Below, in pieces: positions 12,107 through 24,100 of a stretch of 64,000 bases of DNA (positions are counted from its first letter, which is position 1; every line of letters starts with the position of its first letter). This stretch comes from Anaeramoeba flamelloides (lineage: Eukaryota; Metamonada; Anaeramoebidae). The notes beneath the pieces were generated by a model. That model did no database searches and was not told where the DNA came from. It worked only from the letters and a program-made list of their open reading frames with translations. Where the stretch lies: the NCBI GenBank assembly GCA_027625915.1, contig JANTQA010000023.1, forward strand, positions 11,532,001 through 11,596,000, written 5' to 3'. A program made the translations under genes and the position numbers.

Positions 12107-12169
12107 ACGCACCTAACATATTAGGTGCTATATTACCTACACCCCCAAACCCCCTGAAGGGGGCTTTCT
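12107..12169. repeat. Conserved double-hairpin motif, copy 2
   Basis: Same structure as at 9069-9131: GCACCTAA...TTAGGTGC (here a perfect stem), then CCCCCTGAAGGGGG and CTTTCTTT. There is no counterpart at the left end of the inner element near 5270. Confidence 0.8.
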
Positions 12170-13259
12170 TTCCTAACCTTAATGTAATCATTGGTTGAAT
12201 AAATTAGTTAAAAATCCTATGTTTGATGAATTATATTATTATACTACTGCCAGTTCACTTTTTAATTTATATATAGTTATATATACTTTCAAAGGAATTT
12301 AAATGACAACAAAATCAAGAAATTTATAACATTTTTTAGAAATTTTTTAAAACCCAAATTATTTTATTAGTTTTTGAATTAAGTGTATTTAAAAGTTAGA
12401 TTTTTATTTTAATTGTAAAATATGTTGAAAGTTTGTTGATTAAAAGTGGAAATGAATGTAACATAGTAATGAGATTAAATTATTTTAATAATTAAAAGTA
12501 GAATAATGATATTTATCTGAAAAAAATATTGTAAGGTAAATTTTTCCAAATTTTATTCAAAAAAAAATATTAAAATAATACCTATTCAAATACTATATTA
12601 TACAACATTGTTTATTCCAAATACCCAATACATTAATATTATATTTTTCTTCCAAATCACAAATCATGAAATTACAAAAATTTCAATTATTCAATAATGT
12701 TTATATATATAGACAAAACATGTTTTCAAATTTTTTCAAAAATTCAAAAATTTGAAAATATTACTAGTATCAAAAAACTCAAATGATAGATTTTATAAAA
12801 TATTGTTCTTGTTTTACATAGTCTCAATTTGTCATTATCATAATGACTTTCAAAATAGTTCAAAATATTTCTTATAAAAATAATAATTCAAAAAATTATT
12901 TATATAAAGTCAAAAATAGAGTATCAAAGGATGTCAATTCATTTGGATATAGAGATTGAAAAAAAAATTAAAAAAAAATAATTCAATGTAAAAATTCAGA
13001 TTTAGAAGATTTCTAATCGGAACTTACTTCACGTACCTACTAGACAAGTCCTCATTTCTAATAAGGGAATACCTTTCGATTTGAAGAGTTTTTTTCTTAT
13101 TTATATAAAATTATTAAAAAAAAAATAATCAAATCAAATCAAATCAAATCAAATCAAATCAAATCAAATCTAAGGATTGGAATTATTTAATATGAATTAA
13201 ATCATAATAATAATATAAATATGATATAAAAAACAGAGAAATACAATCCAGAATTATAA
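12170..13259. other. Segment present only on the right side of the foldback
   Basis: About 1.1 kb of A/T-rich sequence between the right inner and outer arms with no reverse-complement partner on the left, where the two arms are only ~110 bp apart. It includes a CACGTACCTACTAG box near 13030 and a run of about eight AATCA units (13126-13169). No gene is seen. Confidence 0.6.
13126..13169. repeat. Pentanucleotide run, AATCA units
   Basis: About eight near-perfect AATCA units, distinct from the TTAGA/TCTAA runs in the outer arms. Confidence 0.85.
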
Positions 13260-13735
13260 AAACACTAACCTAACCTTCAAGATCTATCATTAAAAGTAAC
13301 ATTAACATTAACAATTAACATTAACAATTAACATTAACATTAACAATTAACCATTGATCATTCAAGATCTATATAATTTCATTATTGTACTCGATAAATA
13401 GTGTCAATATATATTCCACTTGAATAATCACCTAATCACTTCTGTGCCAAAGTTGTAACTTCTGTGCCACCACGGAGGTTTCTTGCACCCGAAGGAAAGG
13501 AAGGGGCTTGTATCAACAGTGGATGATTAGCAACATTAGCAAGCAAAGGAACATATTCACGCATAGAACAACAACATATCCACAAAAACAACAATATATC
13601 CACAACAAAAACAACAATCAACTATAACAACATATCCACTAAAACCTATCCACAAAAACAACAACAAATCTACTAATCCACAAAAACATATTTTCCTAAT
13701 CTAATCTAATCTAATCTAATCTAATCTAATCTAAT
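13260..13735. repeat. Right outer arm, inner part, with TCTAA run at 13696-13735
   Basis: Reverse complement of 4645-5160, including the CACGGAGG box, the paired CACTTCTGTGCC copies, the TATCCACAAAAACAAC repeats and the pentanucleotide run. Small insertions and deletions separate the two arms. Confidence 0.8.
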
Positions 13736-13736
13736 C

Positions 13737-14056
13737 GACAACCATTTCAACCCAGGTGTGAATCGGCAACTTCTCATTACAGATAAAAGTTCAATTCATA
13801 ATTTTTGAAAAAATTGTTTTCAATTTGTAGGTTTCATTTCTTTAACAATTTCAAACAAATGAAGATAGTTTTAGTTGATCTTCAAATCTAATCATTAGCA
13901 ACTAAAATAATTTTAAAATTATTTGAAATGATTTGAAATAATTTGAAATAATTTGAAACAACTTAAAATAATTTGAAATTATTTGAAATCGTTTTCAACG
14001 GTTTCCAAAAGCTGAATGAGAAGTTGCCGATTCACGCCTGAGTTGAAACGGCTGTA
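13737..14056. mobile_element. 320-bp MITE-like unit at the right end of the foldback
   Basis: Inverted copy of 4324-4643, ending GTTGAAACGGCTGTA at 14042-14056. It matches closely along its full length, including the central run of ATTTGAAAT-type units. Confidence 0.75.
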
Positions 14057-15176
14057 ATTGTTGTGATTTTGAGTATTCTTTATTTCAGAGAATAGCATTG
14101 TATTGTTTTACCAATTACTTTTTAGAAAAAATCCTTTTTTAAATTTCAATTTTTCATTTTTTTGTTTTGTTTTCTTTTCTCTATTTTTGCTTTTTTGTTT
14201 CTTCAAAATCCTGAGAAAAGTTTGGTATATATTTCCCTTGAACAATCGTGAAATCTATGATTTTAGAGTGTAATTTCCTTTAAAGAAAATTTAGATAAAA
14301 GGACATTTAGAGTGTAATTTACACTTCTTCAATAATAAAAAAAATAACTTGGAACTTTCCCAATTCCAAAATATTTTTTTTTTCTTATCTTCTAAATTAC
14401 TAATTTACCCTTATTAATCAATGTTTGTAAAAGGATCTTTGATCCCTCCCTTCATCAATAAAATAAAAAAAAAAAAAAAACAACTAATAATAATTAAAAA
14501 ATTGCAAAAATGAATACTTGAAGTCAGAGTCTACGATAAAGAAATACTAAATAATAATGAAAAAAAGAGAAAAAAATTACAATTTCTTTATTATAAAAAT
14601 TTTCAAAATTTTTTTTACATTACAAGATTTTTTGTATAATTTACAATTTATTTGGAAAATATTTTGTTATTTTTTTTTAATACTGTATTTATGAGCTTAA
14701 CTTAATTCTCTAATTTGTTTAACATAATCAGTACACATTAGTAATGCTATTATTTTATAAAACAATAAAAAAAATGTAATTTTTTTTAAAACAAACAAAC
14801 CATGCTTATCAGAAGCTGCAGGAAAATGGAATGTATTCATTAAACAGACTCACACAAAGAGATATTAGATGTATTAAAGAATATTATACTAATTTTGAAC
14901 AGAACACATAAAATGTAATTATTTTGATAGCAATTTAAAGTATTGTCCTTTCCTCATATAATTAATTTTAAAAGAATTTCAAAAATTAAGCATAAATTAC
15001 AAAAAAAAAAAATCAGAAAAATAAAGGATATTAAATTAATAATCAAAGTTACCTTATTGATAAATTTATCAATTATTTTTTATTTTTATCATTATTATTA
15101 TGATTAATATTTGTTATTGGAATAGCGATATTTTTTAATTTACTTCTCAGATTTTAATTTGAATGCAATTTTTATC
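14057..15176. other. Spacer between the foldback and the GPR180-like gene
   Basis: A/T-rich, no gene. 14255-14335 contains AGTGTAATTTACACTTCTTC and nearby sequence that recurs reversed at 18645-18725 inside the gene's last intron. The 3' end of the GPR180-like transcript should lie in the right part of this spacer. Confidence 0.5.
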
Positions 15177-18100
15177 TTACAATTTTTCATCTTCTTCAGA
15201 ATTACTAGAAGGTGTTGAAGATGATTCTACTTCATCTGCTAAAGCTGCCCAATCTGAACCCGATTTTAATTCTTGTGCTTCCTCTGTAGTAAAGCCTAAT
15301 TTTTTAAGTTTTGATAAAGTTGGCCATAGGAGGTATATCATAAATGCATAAGCTAAGAAATCGAATATTAAAATACAACTAGTTGTAAACTATTAAATCA
15401 CAGTTAGGAAATAAATATTTATATACAAATATAAAAATAAAAAAAATAAGAATTATGTCTATTTCGTTTGAGGAAACTCTCTTAATTAATGATAAAAATA
15501 AAAGAAAAAGAAAAAGTTTTTATCAGATATTAGATATTAAAAAAGTTTTTAACGAGTATTTTTTGTTTTTAGAAATTTAAGGATATCAATCATCCTTTGA
15601 AAAAAAACAAAAAAATTATTTAGTTTCTGTGATTTCACCCATTGAAAAAGAAATTGGGGTTACTGTAAAAGTATCAGAAAAGAAATTTATGACAATAACT
15701 CTAACTTTGGCCCTGTTATAATCAGTATGGAATAGATTTTCTTAATTGATTTTTTTTAGGATAAATTTCTTTACATGATTTTTTATTTACTTTATTGTTA
15801 GTCTAACACTGAAACAATTGCAATTATATCGTTTAACCAAAAAATAAAATTTCACAATTTTTTTCTTGATATTTTGTTCTAATAAGGTATTTGTTTCTTC
15901 ATAATAAAAAAGTAGTATTTTTGATTCAAAGTGGAAATAAAATAATGAACAAATTTTTCTCTGTATAAAAGTAGTACAAAGAAAGTAATATCACCTCATG
16001 GATTATAGATCAGCACTTTGAAAAACAAATATGTTGAACTGTTTTTTATAAAGTTTCTCTAACCTTTCTTGAAAAAAAGTGAAACATGGTAAAAAAGTGC
16101 AACACGGTTTTTCATTGGGAATATTAATAGAACCTGAGAACGAAAAGTAAAATCAATTAAAAGAAAGAAACCAATTAACTTCAAAGAATAATCCATTATA
16201 TTATTTTCAATCAAAGCAACAAACACAATTTAAATCTACTTTCATATCGAAATTGTTCTTCAAGTGGTTTTTGGAGATTGCAAAAATAGTCAATTATTTC
16301 AAAAAATTTTTAATAATTGATCAATCAAAGAAAAACACATACCAAAAGATAGTATTAAAAAAAACTGTTATTGTGCTGAATCCTCCATTTTTTCTTTATT
16401 TATTTATTTTTTCTTTTATTAATTGATCTTACTTTGAATTTTCAGGTTATATTAAGGTTACCAATGAAAAACCGTGTTTCACTTTTTTTCCAGAATGTAA
16501 TATCAAAAAAGAAATTGTGCTGTGGGTTATAGGCTAGTGAAAATTCACCTCTAGTTATTTTTGAAATCATAAGATATTTTTTTTAAATATCATAATTGCC
16601 TTTTTGAAAATTCATAATTTGAAAATTAATAAAAAATCTGTTGAAAAAATGGAAAGAAAACGAAGAAAAAAGAAACCTTAAGGGTCGAGTCATTACGGTG
16701 AAATTTTTTATTCTGAAATGGAAAAAAAATTTTTAGTAATTTTATTGATGACCTAACACCAATCAAAAACCAACCAACCTATGATGTACGATCGATCTCC
16801 AACAATCAACAACCAAAAATGAGGACATTTTTAGAAAAAAGCGCCAAAGAGCGACACTCAATTTACAATTGGAATGGTTAGAATATACAATTTTGAAAAC
16901 AACTATGTCAGTTTTGAAGTGTCGCTCTTTGGCGCTTTTTGAGATCTCGGTGACTTTTTTTTTCAATTTTTTCATTTTTCAAATGAGTTATTTTTATTTC
17001 AAGAATATTACCTAATCCTTACTTGGTCAAATTTAGAGGGGTTATAAAATAACCACAAATCAGACTAAATCGAATAAAATTGATTGCGAAATACAAGAAA
17101 GCAATTTGTTTTAAATTAAAGAAATTTAAACTCTTTTGAAAAAGAAAATGAGAAAAGATGAATTTTTTTTTTAAATTTTGATTTTTTGAAATTGAGAACT
17201 CTTTTTCTTGGTTGAATTTTTTGTCAAAGAGATCAAATGGAATTTTTTTTTTGTTATTTGAATTTTATCAACCAAAAGAAGGGATATTTCACAATACCCT
17301 TTTTGGTCTCAGGTCACCCCTTGAGTATGGTGCATTTTCACGGTTAATGACTAGACCCTTAAGTGTCAAGTCATTACTGTGAAAAATAATTTTTTTAATT
17401 GGGAAAAAAAAATTATAGTAATTTTTATGAGTGCCTAGCACTAATAACAATTAAAAACCAACCATCAAACATGTGATATTGAGGTCAATCTCCAAAAATC
17501 AACAATGAAAAAAGAGGATATTATTAGAAAAAAGCGTCAAAGATAGACACTCAATTTACAATTTGAATGGATAGAATTATAATTTTTTGAAAACAACTCT
17601 GTGAGTTTTTAAAGTATTGCTCTTTGGCACTTTTTGAGATCTTAAAGATTTCTTTTTTCTTTTTTCTTTTTTTTTCCAATTAAAATAAGTTATTTTTCTC
17701 CCAAAGAATGTTAAAAAATCCATACTCTGTTAAATTTAGAGAGTTACAAAATAACCACAAATTAGATTAAATAAGAATTATATTGATTGTGTACTTTTAG
17801 AAAACAATTTGTTTCAAATTAAAGAAATTTAGCCTCGTTTGAAAAAGAAAATGAGAAAAGATGAATTTTTTTTTTAAAATTTGAATTTTTGAAATTGAGA
17901 AATGCTTTTTCAACTTTTTTTTTTAATTGAATTTTTTGATTTTATGGATCCTCTCCGAAACTTTTTTTTTGTGAATTGAATTTTATGCTAATGAGATTCA
18001 GAGAAATTTTTTTTTTATTTTTTGAATTTTGTTGATCAAAAGAAGTGCAATTTTTTCACAATATCCTTTTTGGGTTTCAAGTTGTCATTTGAGTATGGAT

Positions 18101-21100
18101 CAAATACATGGTAAGTGACTAAAGTCTTATTACAATAATTTTAAATAATTTTTTGTCCCTAATTAAAAAGTACAATGAGGCAATAAATGATCATTTTTAC
18201 TTTTTATCAGCTACTCTTATTTGCTTGCAAATTTCTAAAGATCATGAAAAATAAATTATTATACTAGAACTTACATAATCCACAATATAATTTTAAGCTA
18301 ACTACAAGCCAAAATAATCCAAAAGAATGATCCAACACAAACTGCCAAAAGTCAAAAATTAAAAAAGTCACAACAAGAAAAAAAATTAAAAATGTATAAG
18401 GCAAAAAAATACTTTTCTAAACAGTTCAGAAAATAGTTAAACTGTAGTTTGTCAACTGTTTTACAGAATATTTTTTAAAAAAAGAATTTTTGTTCTTTAT
18501 TTTTAATTGGACACAAAGTAAAAAAAAAATTAATTGATCTGAATTTTACTTTTTTTGTTCATAGCCTTTTCTTTGTTCGATTTTTTTTTTTTTTTTTGTC
18601 TGCCTTCTACAAAATATCTTATCTTTATTTTTTTTTTATTATCTTAGTGAAGAAGTGTAAATTACACTATAGATGTCTTTATACTTAAATTTCCTTTAAG
18701 AAATTTAAGTGTGAAACCAGAGATTTCATGATTATTAATTAATTAAAATAATGGCAATCTGTCAAAATATCTTATCTTAAACAGCACTCTCTTGCTCTCT
18801 CAAATCTGCACATTATTTTATCTCCACTCGAGATCCAAAATTGGAGATATTTTTTTTTTTTTCTCCCAAAAAATAGTCATTTTTACACTCGGGCTAAATC
18901 TTCTTAAAGATTACTATTTCCCTCAAGAAAAAAAAAAAAAAATATCTCCAATTTTGGCTCTTTTATCAAAATTATGAGAATATTTACCCCTGTTCAGAAG
19001 TATAAGAACAGATATAAAATTAAAGTTGAAAAAATGATAAATAAAAATAAACAATTTATCGACTATACCAACAAATTGGGTAGATTAGTTTTTTTTCTGA
19101 ACTAATAAACTAATATAATTTGTTTCTAATCTTTTAGAATTCATTAAAAATAATCAAATAAAATCTCTTTTCATTATTTTATTCAAGAATGCATTACTCA
19201 ATAGGAGACATGATACAAAAAAATACAAAATCTTCTTTTGAATTAGATTTTGTTTATCAGTAAAATATTCTTTTCTAGAAAAATATGATAAATGTATTGT
19301 CTATATTGATTCTAATGTTTTTATTGAATTTAAAAAGAAAAGTAATTACCAATGCACAAAAATTGTTATAAAAAATAAATTAAAAAAAAAAAAAATTTCA
19401 ACTTACGATTTCTCGATAAAGATCTGGAATAGCAAAGCTAATAAATACAAAAATTGGTACTAAAATAAACCAAAGACCATAAAATATTCCAACTTTTTTA
19501 AAAAAAGTTTTTTGTTCGGTTTCTTTTGCTTTTGAATACGATTTGATAATACAAACACAAAAAAGAATACAAATAAAAATTCTAAATATTAATAATAATA
19601 TTCCTGGTACTGCTTCAAATGTGATATATTGTGTTCCATAATCTATAACCGTATACGCAGCAATAATCAAAATAACATAAATTAACAAAATAATAAGACT
19701 GCCAGAAAATAAGGTTTTTTTATAAGGAATAACTTTAAGAGTAATTGTCCAGCCAAAAGCAAGTAATACCAACAATAAATAAAGTCCAATTTCAGAAATT
19801 ATATCAATAACTATTTTAGGTTTGAATTTTTTTTTTTTTTTTTTTTTTTGTTGAAATAAAAAAAAATATATTTAGTTTCGTTCAAAATTATATAATGAAA
19901 TTTACCAAAAAGGTATTTTTATAGAATAATAAAATAATTTTTTTGCTCGAGAAAAATGTTAAACTTTTCAACAAAAAATTTAATAATTAATTAATCAAAG
20001 AAAAACCTTGATAATAAAACAATATTGTAAAAGGTTTTAGAGTGATTAATAGTCTTTTTTCTTTTTTTTTTTCTTTTATTTATTATTTTATTTTTAATTG
20101 AAAAGATTTAAAAAGAAATTACTGAGAAAAGGTAAAGCAAAAAACATTTTTTTAATAATAATTAATGAAAAAATGGTAAACCACTATCACTAAACTCTCT
20201 TAGCATTCAAAAATTTTTTTACTTTCATAAAAATAAAATAATTAATGTTTTCAAAAATCAGATCAAACCAAAAACTTTTTTTAACTGTTGGACACTAACG
20301 ATTAAATAGTGTTTTTATCGACTATTTTTTTAAAAGGATATCGCTTTTGAAAATAATACAGTTTCGGGACAGATGAGTAATTCTCATTATCTATATTTGT
20401 TGATCAATTTTAGATGTCTGAAAATTTCGAAAATTTCATTCTGGAAAAAAAGTCAGTGAATGTTGATTGTAGTATATTTTCATTGTTTATGTACATTTTT
20501 TTTTTACAGTAACTGGCAAAAGTTTGAGAATTTAAGTGTTCAAATTTTTAAAATGAATTTTTTTCCAATATACATACTTGTTACAATTTTGGGAATCTAT
20601 TCTTGTTTTTATTGAAATTTTCTCAAATAAAAGATACCTTGAAATTTGAAGTTTTTTTGTTGTTCGCTTTTCATTTAAAATGTATCATTTTACTGTAATC
20701 CTGCCTACATTACAGTTAGGATAAAAAACCCTAAACACAATTTTAGAGTTTCTGAAAGTGCAGTCAAGTGCCTAGCTTTTCCAGAATTCAAAAGAATAGA
20801 GATAAATCTAAGATTTTACTCAATTCTTTTAAATTCTGGAAAAGCTAACGGCGCTTTTTTTTAATTTTTGAAATTAAAAGAAAATTTCAAAAATTTTCTT
20901 TTTATTTCTCAAATTAAAAAAAACCTAACGGCAAACAGGAGGTAATTTTGTTGGATCACCTCTTCTCAACAATAAAAAAAAAAAAAACAAATGTATCATT
21001 TTATTTTTCAAAATTTTTGCCAAATTACAAGAAAATAGGTGATTAGCGATGAATTCAAGAAATTGGATTGTTTCAGATTCATTTTTTAAAATTGAAAACA

Positions 21101-24100
21101 AATTAGACAAATCCTTTTTATTGAAATAAACTAAAATTCAAAATTTTTCACACAGTTGAAACGTTCCAAACAATCCAATTCCATTGTAATTTGGAAATAA
21201 TTTTGATTTTTGTAAAATATGAAAATCATTTTTTCATCTTTTTAGTTTTTTGTTTTCATTTCATTTTTTGATTTACATAACTTGTTTCGTTCGATCAATA
21301 ATTTTTTTTCGAACAATTGATATTATATTAAAGTTGAGTTGTTCCAAACAGAATAACACAAATAAAATTAATTAGTAGTATCTAAACTTTTGATCGATCA
21401 ATTATTATAAATAGAATTTTAAACAAATTTGCTAATACATTTTTTTTTGTTTTTCTCAATCCAAAATTTTGGAAGCATTGATTGATTAGTATTGATAATT
21501 AATTATTTATAGTTATGTCAGTACTGTAATTCTTAAACATGTGTTAACATTTCAATTAGTGAATGGTTCTAATTTGGTATTTCTTCGAAAATTGATTAAA
21601 TAAGATTTTTTTTCTCACAAATTGAAATTTTGGTGTGTTAAAAATTTTGAATTGGGATTTAATATCTTGGAAAAATCGAAAATATTGAAAAATAGAAGAT
21701 TTGAAACAAACAAATTACCAATTTAGAAAATTTTTAATTTTTTAATCTCCTAAACCATGATACTATACAATTTGGGAAAATAATCTTGTTTTTTTTTTTT
21801 TTTTTTTTTCATTTTTCACCTCCCGTTGGATTCTTGGGAGTTTGCTCTTTAATAGATTTATAATATTCAATGTGACTGTGTTAGTTTTGAAGTGACACTC
21901 TTTGAATTAGAAGACACAAATTTAGTCACTTGAAAATTCTCTAATTACAAGATTAAGTGTTTTTTAACATTTAACAATTATCAAAAAAATCCAAAAATCA
22001 TTATTTTTTTAAATTTTCCATGTAAAAAGTCTCGTTTAATTTGTTTATACTTGTTGTTTATTTTTAAATTACAATAAATATTGATTCAAAAAATAAAAAA
22101 AATAAAAAAAAATAAAAAAAATAAAAAAGAGAATATTACCTGAACCAAAAACAAATAACCCACTTGATCCAATTCCGTTTTGAGCAAAAGATCCAAAATG
22201 TACCAAAGACATTAATAATCCACCGGTTCGAAGAATAATTAAATATAAAAAGAATCTAAATATCTATTAAAAGTATCGATTAGGTTAGGGTTGATTATAA
22301 AATGGTTTTTAGAAAAAAAGAAAAATTAGAAAAAAGAAAATTGAACAAATAATTGGTAAATTTTAAATAAAGTCTTTTTAAAAAAGTGTTACAATTAAAA
22401 ACGTTTTCAAAAATATTTCATAGATAGATGACAAACTTCAAGGAAAATTGTAAAAACGTCGAAAATACTCGAAATTGGAAAATATTTCGAATTTTTTCAA
22501 AAAGTCTTAAATAATTGAGAATAAACTTATAAATGATGTTTGTTTTTTGTTTTTATTCTTTAATATGACTAATTATTGATATTTAAGGGTCTAGTCATTA
22601 ACCTTGAAAATGCACCATACTCAAGGAGTGACCTGAGACCAAAAAGGGTATTGTGAAATAGGCCTTCTATTGTTTGACAAAATTCAAATAACAATAAAAA
22701 AAAATTCCATAGGATCTCTTTGACAAAAAATTCAACCAAGAAAAAAAAGTTTAAAAGAGTTCTCAATTTCAAAAAATCAAAATTTAAAAAAAAAATTCAT
22801 CTTTTCTCATTTTCTTTTTCAAAAGAGTTTAAATTTCTTTAATTTAAAACAAATTGCTTTCTTGTATTTCGCAATCAATTTTATTCGATTTAATCTGATT
22901 TGTGGTTATTTTATATCCCCTCTAAATTTGACCAAGTAAGGATTAGGTAATATTCTTGAAATAAAAATAACTCATTTGAAAAATGAAAAAATTGAAAAAA
23001 AAAGTCACCGAGATCTCAAAAAGCGCCAAAGAGCGACACTTCAAAACTGACATAGTTGTTTTCAGAATTGTATATTCTAACCATTCCAATTGTAAATTGA
23101 GTGTCGCTCTTTGGCGCTTTTTTCTAAAAATGTCCTCATTTTTGGTTGTTGATTTTTGGAGATCGATCGTACATCTTAGGTTGGTTGGTTTTTGATTGGT
23201 GTTAGGTCATCAATAAAATTACTAAAAAGTTTTTTTCCATTTCAGAATAAAAAGTTTCACCGTAATAACTCGACCCTTAAGATAAATTTTTTCTTTTTTT
23301 TTAATACAAAAAAAAAATAATTTATTTTCAAAATAAATATAAATAAATCCAATATTTTGACATTTTCTTTTTTTTGTTAGAAAAAAAGTAACAAAAAATG
23401 AGAAATTCAAGTTTACAAATCAACTTTTTAGTTTAAAAAATAAAAATCCACCTTTGAATTATGCTAATATAATCTAATAATCTACTTCTGTGGAATTTTA
23501 ATTGTAAAAATTATTTCAAGTAATTTTTTTTTTGTTTTTTTTTTGAGAAAATTTAATACAGATTCTTTCGAAAACAATTCGTTTTACAAAAAAAATTCTT
23601 TTTGGTTCAGATACGGAGGATTATTGCATATATTCTTTTTGACCAATTTGTTAAAATATAATTGTTTTACAAACCAATTTGCTTTAAAAAAATAATTAGC
23701 AAGAGGATTAGAGATGATGAATTAAATTCTCAAGATTTTGGAACCTTGAAGAAGTTTTTTTCCTTTCATGATTAAATTAAATCGAAAAAATGAGTATGTA
23801 CAAAGCTATTTAAACATCAATCTTTATGATTTAGAATGTGTTTGAAAAAATTAGAATATTTTATATTTTCGAGTATTTTCGACGTTTTTCCAGGGATTCA
23901 ATTGTTTCTTCTGATATTCATCCAAACACTTTAATCACATGTGATTCATTCATTACAACTGGGTGCCTTTGTCTGGAAAATAATTTATTATTGAACAATA
24001 AATTATTAGATTTTTTACTAGTGATCACAAAATAAAAATTGTAATTTTTTGAAATTTACTTTTCCAAATATAGAAAGAAATGAATCAAAATAATAGTTTT

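Larger units (their letters stand above)
4324..14056. repeat. Giant nested imperfect inverted repeat (foldback), about 9.7 kb
   Basis: The left half read forward matches the right half read in reverse over most of its length. Outer arms: 4324-5160 against 13260-14056, both ending in TACAGCCGTTTCAAC, and both carrying the same order of a 320-bp MITE-like unit, a TTAGA-type run, a GTTGTTTTTGTGGATA-rich stretch and a CACGGAGGTTTCTTGCA box. Inner arms: 5270-7635 against 9535-11970, with clear matched pairs at 5940-5990/11315-11365, 6630-6690/10650-10690, 6840-6940/10370-10470, 7280-7350/9840-9910 and 7560-7640/9540-9625. The outer and inner pairs have different centres (about 9190 and 8615) because 12170-13259 has no partner on the left. 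No open reading frame conserved between arms was found, so this looks like a non-coding nested element or an inverted duplication rather than a gene region. Confidence 0.85.
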
